Source: Roseovarius sp. 217
Lineage (GTDB): Bacteria > Pseudomonadota > Alphaproteobacteria > Rhodobacterales > Rhodobacteraceae
Reading direction: 5' to 3'
Length of the DNA: 58,222 nucleotides
Assembly (NCBI RefSeq): GCF_000152845.1
Contig: NZ_CH902584.1
Coordinates: 2,959,240 to 3,017,461 of the forward strand
Part shown: piece by piece, positions 51,297 through 58,222 of the stretch
How positions within the stretch are numbered: position 1 is the first letter of the stretch
How the letters are laid out: each line of letters begins with the position of its first letter
Made by a program: the position numbers and the translations under genes
The notes under the pieces: generated by a model
The model's database searches: none
The model's input: the letters and a program-made list of their open reading frames with translations, nothing else
What the model was told of the DNA's origin: nothing

Positions 51297-52250
51297 ATGA
51301 AAGATAACGTCGTCGTCCCTGCCAATCGGGGCAAGTTTCAGAACCCGGAGCGCACCGCCAAGGGCGAAGCGCGCGCCTCTGTGCCATTGAGCCATCCCGA
51401 GACGCTGTGGTTCAACACCGGCACGCTCTGCAATATCGAATGCCGCAACTGCTATATCCTCAGCTCGCCCAGCAACGATGCGCTGGTCTATATCAGCGAA
51501 TCAGAGGTGCGCGACTATCTCGAGCAGGCGCGCGCGCGGGCCTGGCCGCTGCGCGAGATCGCCTTTACCGGCGGTGAGCCGTTCTTGAACCCCGAAATGA
51601 TCGGCATGGCACGCGCGGCCCTTGACGGCGGTTACGAGGTTCTGATTCTCACGAATGCCATGCGCCCGATGATGCGCAAGACGATGCGCGCGGGCCTGCT
51701 TGAACTGGTCACGACATGGGGCGACAAGCTGACCCTGCGGATTTCCGTCGATCACTGGTCCGAGGCGCTGCATGACGAAGAGCGCGGGGCAGGGGCCTTT
51801 GCCAAGACGCTGGAGGGCATGTGCTGGTTGCGGGATCATGGGGTTCGCATGACCGTGGCCGGGCGCACCGTCTGGGGTGAGAGCGAGGCGCAATCGCGCG
51901 CAGGCTATGCGGCGTTTTATGCCGAGCATGGGTTTGAGATTTACGCCTATGATCCAGCCGCAACCGTGCTCTTCCCCGAGATGGACGAGGCGGCCGACGT
52001 GCCCGAGATCACCACGGCCTGTTGGGATATTCTGGGCAAGCGGCCCGAGGACATCATGTGCGCCTCGTCGCGCATGGTGGTGAAACGCAAAGGCGCGGCA
52101 CGGCCTGCGGTGGTGGCCTGCACGCTGCTGCCTTATGCGCCCGAGTTCGAGTTGGGCGAAACGCTGGCCGAGGCCGAGCGCGACGTGGCGCTGAACCATC
52201 CCCATTGCGCCAAGTTCTGCGTGCTGGGCGGGGCAAGCTGTTCGCGGTGA
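51297..52250 (+). CDS. Radical SAM protein of unknown substrate (317 aa)
   Basis: The radical SAM cluster motif is CNIECRNCYI (CxxxCxxC, about residues 46-53). AFTGGEPFLNPEM gives the SAM-binding GGE motif, and VLILTNAMRPM and LRISVDHW follow the TIM-barrel strands. C-terminal Cys residues (TACWDILG, VACTLLPY, HCAKFCVLGGASC) suggest a SPASM- or twitch-like auxiliary cluster region. The start may also be GTG 51264; neither has a strong ribosome site. It is divergent from zwf. No precursor peptide or partner gene is recognised next to it. Confidence 0.82.
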   Translation: MKDNVVVPANRGKFQNPERTAKGEARASVPLSHPETLWFNTGTLCNIECRNCYILSSPSNDALVYISESEVRDYLEQARARAWPLREIAFTGGEPFLNPEMIGMARAALDGGYEVLILTNAMRPMMRKTMRAGLLELVTTWGDKLTLRISVDHWSEALHDEERGAGAFAKTLEGMCWLRDHGVRMTVAGRTVWGESEAQSRAGYAAFYAEHGFEIYAYDPAATVLFPEMDEAADVPEITTACWDILGKRPEDIMCASSRMVVKRKGAARPAVVACTLLPYAPEFELGETLAEAERDVALNHPHCAKFCVLGGASCSR

Positions 52251-52361
52251 GGGGCGGCGGGGCCTGTTGCTGACCTTGACCCCAAGCGGCGGCGAGTGCC
52301 GCGCCTTGATTCCGCGCATTGGAGATCGGGGCAAACGTCCCCTCTAGCCCCTCACGCCGCC

Positions 52362-52766
52362 TCACTCGTCCTTGAGCAGCCGATCCGCCTTTTTGCGCAC
52401 CAGCACCGTGCGCAGGTCGTGCATCGCCAAGAGAAGCGCATCCGTTACCTGTTCGAGTTGTCCATCGGTGGCCTTGGACTGGACCCAATGCGTTGTGGTG
52501 TTGAGATAATCCACCGCGCGCAGGATATCGTCGATGTCGCGGTATTCGACCAGTTTCAGCCGCTCTTCCATCCATTCGGTGATGGCGGCAGTGTCGGCGT
52601 CGGTCAGGGCGCGTTCGCCCTGCGGCTTGATCTCGAATTTGCGGATATTAACGGTGGCGATCTGTTCCATCTCGATCCGGCGCTGTCGGTTCTCGGTATC
52701 GACCCGGAACACGAAGGCACCGTTTTCACGGACCCTGAAGTAATATTCCGGCAGATCACCCGCCAT
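52362..52766 (-). CDS. Conserved hypothetical protein (134 aa)
   Basis: ATG 52766 gives MAGDLPEYYFRVRENGAFVF, with a beta-rich N-terminal half (FRVDTENRQRRIEMEQIATVNI) and a helical C-terminal half (ITEWMEERLKLVEYRDIDDILRAVDYLN, then LLLAMHDLRTVLVRKKADRLL). There is no signal peptide, membrane segment or Cys motif. It is a cytoplasmic protein of unknown role that I recognise only as a type common in Rhodobacteraceae. It begins two bases after the VOC-family gene and so is in the aatA operon. Confidence 0.78.
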   Translation of the reverse strand: MAGDLPEYYFRVRENGAFVFRVDTENRQRRIEMEQIATVNIRKFEIKPQGERALTDADTAAITEWMEERLKLVEYRDIDDILRAVDYLNTTTHWVQSKATDGQLEQVTDALLLAMHDLRTVLVRKKADRLLKDE

Positions 52767-52768
52767 GG

Positions 52769-54393
<1,625 letters not shown>

Positions 54394-54421
54394 TCAAGCA
54401 CGATCACCGGAAAGGAAGACA

Positions 54422-54823
54422 ATGACCACAGATAGCACCGACAGCTGGTTTGACCCCGACTCGACCACCTTTGGCGACCGTGTGACCGGCGCGCGCGAGC
54501 GCTCAGGCATGTCTCAGACGGATCTGGCAAAGCGCTTGGGCGTCAAGCTCAAGACGCTCAAGGCTTGGGAAAATGATCTTTCAGAGCCGCGTGCCAACAA
54601 GCTCTCGATGATGGCGGGCATGCTGAATGTTTCGCTGCTCTGGCTGCTCTCGGGTGAAGGCGAGGGCCCTGGAGGCCCCGAGATGGGAGAGTTGTCCAGC
54701 GATGTGATGGAAATGCTGACCGAAATTCGCGACATCCGCGCACAGATGACCCGATCAACCGACCGTTTGGGGCGTCTGGAAAAGACCCTGCGCGCCAAAC
54801 TGCGGGAAGAAGCCGGTGAGTGA
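54422..54823 (+). CDS. XRE-family HTH transcriptional regulator (133 aa)
   Basis: ATG 54422 follows GGAAAGGAAGAC. The N-terminal HTH is FGDRVTGARERSGMSQTDLAKRLG and VKLKTLKAWENDLSEPRANKL, with a short NVSLLWLLSGEGEGP follow-up (an 'l...lG' linker that is usual for such alphaproteobacterial regulators). The C-terminal half is a coiled coil (IRDIRAQMTRSTDRLGRLEKTL). The end overlaps sdhE by 8 bp. It may control a housekeeping function; no target is visible. Confidence 0.9.
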   Translation: MTTDSTDSWFDPDSTTFGDRVTGARERSGMSQTDLAKRLGVKLKTLKAWENDLSEPRANKLSMMAGMLNVSLLWLLSGEGEGPGGPEMGELSSDVMEMLTEIRDIRAQMTRSTDRLGRLEKTLRAKLREEAGE

Positions 54824-55112
54824 GACCCCAGTTGAGGCACCGGGTGCGGTGGACGAACCCCGCGCTCACCGTCTGAAACGCCTGCACATGCGCGCCATGC
54901 GCCGCGGGATCAAGGAAATGGACATCATCCTGAGCCGCTATGCCGAGGCGCGGCTCGAGGCGATGGAGGACAGCGCGCTCGACGGGTTCGACGCGCTCTT
55001 GTGCGAGAACGATCAGGATCTCTATCAATGGGTGACGGGTCAAACCCCGCCGCCCGCGCGCTTTGCGCCATTGGTCGCGGATATCGCGACACAGGCGAGC
55101 GCGACAAAATAG
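54816..55112 (+). CDS. sdhE: Succinate dehydrogenase assembly factor SdhE (98 aa)
   Basis: SdhE assists covalent FAD attachment to SdhA. The product has the family RGIKEMD motif (RGxxE, about residues 32-36) in HRLKRLHMRAMRRGIKEMDIIL and the later LLCENDQDLYQWVTGQ segment. It starts with GTG 54816, overlapping the HTH gene by 8 bp, so the two are coupled. The length of 98 residues is normal for the alphaproteobacterial form with a disordered N-terminus. Confidence 0.92.
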   Translation: MSETPVEAPGAVDEPRAHRLKRLHMRAMRRGIKEMDIILSRYAEARLEAMEDSALDGFDALLCENDQDLYQWVTGQTPPPARFAPLVADIATQASATK

Positions 55113-55128
55113 GTTGCATTTTAGAGGA

Positions 55129-55160
55129 ACCGAACCCGGTTTACCGAATGTTCGGGTTTA
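55129..55160. promoter_or_regulatory. Direct/inverted repeat before the MarR-type gene (candidate operator)
   Basis: ACCGAA and GGTTTA words are found twice in the same order (ACCGAACCCGGTTTA, then ACCGAATGTTCGGGTTTA), and CCGAAC pairs with GTTCGG as an inverted repeat. The element lies 43 bp upstream of the regulator's start at 55203, a place suited to autoregulation. Confidence 0.45.
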
Positions 55161-55202
55161 TATCGGATGGTCTCCGGCGAGCAGTATCGCACGGAGACCG
55201 AC

Positions 55203-55703
55203 ATGAGCTATCTCAGCCCCCTGACCACAGGAGCCGTTCACAGCGCCTTTATCAGCAGCTATCTGGATGCGCTGTCGCTGGTGGAACGTCTGCATCGGTT
55301 GCTCTTGGACGTGATCAAGGACGAGTTCGAGCGTGTCGGCGTGCTTGAGATCAACGCGGTTCAGGCTCTGTTGCTCTTCAACATCGGTGACCATGAGGTA
55401 ACGGCCGGCGAGTTGAAAACGCGCGGCTATTATCAGGGCAGCAACGTAAGCTACAATCTCAAGAAACTGGTGGATATGGGCTATATGCATCACCAACGCT
55501 GCGAGGTGGATCGGCGGTCTGTCCGGGTGCGCCTCACGGAGAAGGGGCGCAGCGTCCGCGACGTGGTGGCAGACCTCTTTGCTCGCCATGCCGAGGGGTT
55601 GGAGGGGCGCGGCGTGCTCGGCCCTGACGGGATCGACCAGATCACCGCGTCGCTGCGCCGGGTAGAGCGTTACTGGGCCGATCAGATCCGCTATATCTAT
55701 TGA
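55203..55703 (+). CDS. MarR-family winged-helix regulator, LdtR-like (166 aa)
   Basis: The winged-helix core is FERVGVLEINAVQALLLFNIG, EVTAGELKTRGYYQGSNVSYNLKKLVDMGYM and the wing HHQRCEVDRRSVRVRLTEKG. This fits the MarR group that includes LdtR of alphaproteobacteria, a regulator associated with cell-wall transpeptidase genes. That subfamily assignment is from recalled similarity only. A repeat that may be its operator lies just upstream. The last seven bases overlap the convergent DUF1194 gene. Confidence 0.85.
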   Translation: MSYLSPLTTGAVHSAFISSYLDALSLVERLHRLLLDVIKDEFERVGVLEINAVQALLLFNIGDHEVTAGELKTRGYYQGSNVSYNLKKLVDMGYMHHQRCEVDRRSVRVRLTEKGRSVRDVVADLFARHAEGLEGRGVLGPDGIDQITASLRRVERYWADQIRYIY

Positions 55704-56392
55704 TGCCGCGTGCGGGGCAGGGGCAGCGCCCCCAGCATGATATCGTTGATCTCGCGGTAGAGCTTGCGTGACATGGCGACCTCGAAATCCTCAAACCCCT
55801 GCGCCAGTTCCAGAAACGCACCCGGCCCGCGCAGAACTTCGCGGCGGTAATAGGCCATCACTTGCGGATCATGTCCGAGGATCACCAATCCATTGACGGT
55901 AATGCCCTCAAAGGGAAAATGCTTGTAGGCCAGGGTCGGGGCAAAGCCCTGATTGTTGATCCCATCGCCCGAGACATCAATCACCTGCCGGTCACAGGCG
56001 GGCGCGCGGGCTAACAGATGCGCGCCGTACCCCAAGGCCGAGCCAAGCGCCGTTGGGTAATCCGAGGTTGACCGTTGCATCCCCGCCAGCACCGCCACGG
56101 CTTGGGTGATATCCGCGTCAGAGCGTAGCAGCGTCCAGTCGAGATGCAGCTTCTCCTGAAACCGCCCGCTCCACTCATAGACCGCCAGAGCGACATCGCC
56201 TGTGGCCCCGCCCAGGATCGCCGCGCGAATGTCCGGCGCATCCAACGCCGAGGCAAGTCCTATCCGTTGCAAGGCATATTCCGCCTCATCAACCGAAGAG
56301 GACACATCCAGCGCCAGCGCCAGCGCAAGGCGACAGGCCCCCTGCGCCGGTGCCGCCATAAGGGCGAGAAAAATGGCTGCGGCCAACCTCAC
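55697..56392 (-). CDS. DUF1194 VWA-like secreted protein (231 aa)
   Basis: GTG 56392 forms a GTGA overlap with the stop of gloA and leaves a clean signal peptide (VRLAAAIFLALMAAPAQGA). The mature part has a VWA-like metal site (LALALDVSSSVDEAEYAL, DxSxS). TSDYPTALGSALGYGAHLL and QVIDVSGDGINNQGF follow, the DUF1194 hallmarks. The function is unknown; it is probably a periplasmic adhesion- or binding-type domain. The C-terminus is basic. Confidence 0.88.
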   Translation of the reverse strand: MRLAAAIFLALMAAPAQGACRLALALALDVSSSVDEAEYALQRIGLASALDAPDIRAAILGGATGDVALAVYEWSGRFQEKLHLDWTLLRSDADITQAVAVLAGMQRSTSDYPTALGSALGYGAHLLARAPACDRQVIDVSGDGINNQGFAPTLAYKHFPFEGITVNGLVILGHDPQVMAYYRREVLRGPGAFLELAQGFEDFEVAMSRKLYREINDIMLGALPLPRTRHQ

Positions 56393-56817
56393 CAATGGCC
56401 GATATTCTCCATGCTGGTCCATGGCTCTGCCGGGGCCAGCGCGTCACCCTCTTGCAAAAGCTCCACCGAGATATTGTCGGGGCTGCGCACAAAGGCCATG
56501 CGCCCATCGCGCGGCGGGCGGTTGATGGTCACGCCATTGTCCATCAGATGCTGGCAGAGGTCGTAGATATTGCTGGTCGCATAGGCGAGATGGCCGAAAT
56601 GTCGGCTATCCGAGGGCAGGTCTTCGTCGCCGTCCCAATTATAGGTGAGCTCGACCGGGCACTCCTCTTGTCCCTCGGGTGCCATGAACACCAGCGTAAA
56701 ACGCCCGCCGTCATTGTCCCAGCGGCGGGTCTCCTTGAGCCCCAACAGGCCAAAGAACCGCTGTGTCGCCTCAAGGTCTTTGACCCGAACCATCGTGTGC
56801 AGGTATTTGATGCGCAT
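56389..56817 (-). CDS. gloA: Lactoylglutathione lyase, glyoxalase I (142 aa)
   Basis: The enzyme detoxifies methylglyoxal with glutathione. ATG 56817 lies six bases after GGAGG. The protein starts YLHTMVRVKDLEATQRFFGLLG with the first metal His, has CPVELTYNWD with the first Glu and FGHLAYATSNIYDLCQHLMDNG with the second His. It ends FVRSPDNISVELLQ with the last Glu. All four metal ligands and the normal length are present. It is coupled to DUF1194 downstream. Confidence 0.92.
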   Translation of the reverse strand: MRIKYLHTMVRVKDLEATQRFFGLLGLKETRRWDNDGGRFTLVFMAPEGQEECPVELTYNWDGDEDLPSDSRHFGHLAYATSNIYDLCQHLMDNGVTINRPPRDGRMAFVRSPDNISVELLQEGDALAPAEPWTSMENIGHW

Positions 56818-56829
56818 GGTCATCCTCCG

Positions 56830-57120
56830 TGATTGCAATGCTCCAGAGGATAGTGGCCCGCGCGCCGGTGTCGAGGGCAATATCTCTGGATCGCCCCCGG
56901 TGACAGGCCTGAGAATTCTGACCGGTTCGCCGGGTCGGTCCAACGCGGCGGTGCGCGCAGGATTTGCGGCACAGGGCACCGCGTCCAGCCTGTCGCCCGC
57001 ATCCCCCAAGGGTCCGCCGGTCGTCCCGCCGTCGGTTGCGTCTTGCTCAAACGGGTTGGATGATCCGCCCCGCAGCCGCCCAAAAGGACAGCGGGCATCA
57101 GGCCAGCCACATTCTTTCAT
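56830..57120 (-). pseudogene. Possible decayed lipoprotein gene upstream of gloA
   Basis: Two overlapping minus-strand frames together look like one lipoprotein: one frame gives [14 protein letters not shown] (hydrophobic stretch with lipobox Cys), and after a shift at about 57075 the other frame continues [19 protein letters not shown]. No single frame gives both. The rest down to 56830 remains open but has no recognisable domain. It could be a remnant broken by one or two indels, or a chance pattern. Confidence 0.35.
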
Positions 57121-57224
57121 GTTTATTCTTTGGTTTGAAAGCAGCCTCAGCCCATTGCATTCAAAAGTTATTCAGCGATTCAGCCTCGGATTGCAGAAGT
57201 TGCCACCGTGTCACCCATCGAAAC

Positions 57225-57271
57225 CCACTCGATATTGGCTTTCCAGACGGGCTATCCCCAAGATATAGTGA
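57225..57271. promoter_or_regulatory. Two NrdR-like boxes 31 bp apart before thyX
   Basis: CCACTCGATATTGGCT (57225-57240) and CCCCAAGATATAGTGA (57256-57271) each fit the 16-bp NrdR box (ACACTATATCTTGTGT type) at about 11-13 positions. They are exactly 31 bp apart, the three-turn spacing usual for paired NrdR boxes. The second ends 34 bp before the thyX start. NrdR is the ATP/dATP-sensing repressor of ribonucleotide reductase genes. Confidence 0.6.
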
Positions 57272-57305
57272 TCTCCGACTCGTTCTTGTGAAGAAAGGCC
57301 CCGCC

Positions 57306-58220
57306 ATGCCCCTCAGCCCCGACCAACAGGCCGAAATCGACGCTCAGCGCGGCCAGACCCAAACCACCCTGCGCGCCACTGCGCCGGGGATGGAACAGCA
57401 CCTCTACACCGCCCACCCGGTGCTCGATCACGGCTTTGTCCGGGTGATCGACTACATGGGCGACGATGCCGCCATCGTGCAGGCGGCGCGCGTCAGCTAC
57501 GGCGCGGGCACCAAACATGTGCAGAATGACGAGGGGCTCATTCGCTATCTCATGCGGCACTGGCATTCGACCCCCTTCGAGATGTGCGAGATCAAGCTGC
57601 ATGTAAAACTGCCGGTCTTTGTCGCGCGTCAGTGGATCCGCCACCGCACCGCCAACGTCAACGAATATTCCGCCCGCTACTCGATCCTCGACCGCGAGTT
57701 CTATATTCCGGCCCCCGACGCGCTCAACGCGCAATCGACCACCAACAATCAGGGGCGGGGTGCGGCGCTCGAGGGCGAAGAGGCGCAGCGCGTGTTGCGC
57801 CTGCTGACCGAGGACGCGATGCGCTGCTATGACCATTACGAGGACATGATTTCACAGGACGGCCAACAGGGGCTGGCCCGCGAACTGGCCCGCATGAACC
57901 TGCCCGCCAATATCTATACGCAATGGTACTGGAAGGTCGATCTGCACAACCTCCTGCATTTCCTGCGCCTGCGCGCCGATGCCCACGCCCAGTACGAGAT
58001 CCGCGTCTACGCCGACGAAATCTGCCGCCTCGTGGCTGATTGGGTGCCCTATGCCTACAAGGCCTTCGAGGATTACCGCATGGGCGGGGCTACCCTGTCC
58101 GCCACGGCGCTCGATTGCGTGCGCCGCATGCTGAAAGGCGAGACGGTCACGCAGGAAACCTCCGGCATGTCCAAGGGCGAATGGCGGGAGTTTGAGGGGG
58201 TTTTGAACGCCCCCGCGTAG
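57306..58220 (+). CDS. thyX: Flavin-dependent thymidylate synthase ThyX (304 aa)
   Basis: ThyX makes dTMP with methylene-tetrahydrofolate, NADPH and FAD. ATG 57306 follows GAAAGG; the frame upstream is not translated. The ThyX motif is [18 protein letters not shown] (RHRx7S type, about residues 118-135). [27 protein letters not shown] and the C-terminal [17 protein letters not shown], with the catalytic Ser and His sites, are also characteristic. The length is normal. Paired NrdR-like boxes precede the gene. Confidence 0.96.
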   Translation: MPLSPDQQAEIDAQRGQTQTTLRATAPGMEQHLYTAHPVLDHGFVRVIDYMGDDAAIVQAARVSYGAGTKHVQNDEGLIRYLMRHWHSTPFEMCEIKLHVKLPVFVARQWIRHRTANVNEYSARYSILDREFYIPAPDALNAQSTTNNQGRGAALEGEEAQRVLRLLTEDAMRCYDHYEDMISQDGQQGLARELARMNLPANIYTQWYWKVDLHNLLHFLRLRADAHAQYEIRVYADEICRLVADWVPYAYKAFEDYRMGGATLSATALDCVRRMLKGETVTQETSGMSKGEWREFEGVLNAPA

Positions 58221-58222
58221 GG

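Overview
The window looks like a chromosome segment of a marine-type alphaproteobacterium of the Rhodobacteraceae (Roseobacter group). The evidence is the GC-rich coding bias, a LuxI/LuxR pair beside trigger factor, a Fur-family protein without the CxxC motif (as in alphaproteobacterial Mur), a gamma-glutamyl-polyamine type gene set, SdhE, ThyX, and the zwf-pgl-pgi order. The taxon is inferred from gene content; no rRNA is present.

Positions 1-14263 are the right-hand part of a prophage or phage-derived element. Its right end is a 53-bp 3' fragment of a tRNA-Leu(UAG) gene (14211-14263), read as the attachment site. The intact tRNA and the integrase would lie left of the window. Apart from two plus-strand genes at the left edge, the element is one tightly overlapping minus-strand operon from about 13977 down to 462. 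In transcription order it holds a Spo11/TopoVI-A-like TOPRIM protein, a winged-helix replication-type protein with five 18-bp iteron-like repeats at its 3' end, a small HTH protein, two small unknowns (one with a G13 tract), portal, a tail-chaperone-like protein, prohead protease, capsid, a decoration-like protein, HNH nuclease, tail tube, head-tail connector, HK97 gp10, DUF3168, head closure, small and large terminase, tape measure, an Ntn-hydrolase-like protein and a small tail-assembly-like protein. This differs from the usual HNH-terS-terL-portal-capsid-connector-tail order, and no tail-tip, lysis or integrase gene is visible.

From 14386 on the genes are chromosomal. 14.4-20.7 kb: tig, luxI/luxR quorum sensing, the rpsF-rpsR-rplI ribosomal operon (bS6 has a Gly-Asp-Arg repeat tail), a membrane protein and YceI. 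20.7-26.9 kb: a DegT-type aminotransferase and a polyamine/amine glutamylation cluster (FAD oxidoreductase, two glutamine-synthetase-like ligases, a class I amidotransferase) with a TTTGATCAAA palindrome before both transcribed ends. 27-34.6 kb: M48 protease, a 140-nt inverted-repeat element that could be a structured RNA, an SMR transporter, Mur/Fur with a CDF exporter, a DMT transporter, DsbA-like and acyl-CoA synthetase genes, an XRE-cupin regulator and a truncated haemoglobin. 34.8-42.4 kb: ileS, pth, an FkbM methyltransferase, rplY, a sulfotransferase-like protein and lldD. 42.4-49 kb: a MATE pump, a NicO/DUF1007 metal pair, a TylF-like methyltransferase and ppk2. 47.4-51.1 kb: the zwf-pgl-pgi sugar-phosphate operon. 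51.3-58.2 kb: a radical SAM protein, small conserved genes, aspartate aminotransferase, an HTH regulator, sdhE, a MarR regulator, DUF1194, glyoxalase I and thyX, the last preceded by two NrdR-like boxes 31 bp apart.

Start codons were chosen from Shine-Dalgarno spacing and from 4-bp ATGA/GTGA overlaps. Function calls rest on motifs and recalled family resemblance; no database search was run.
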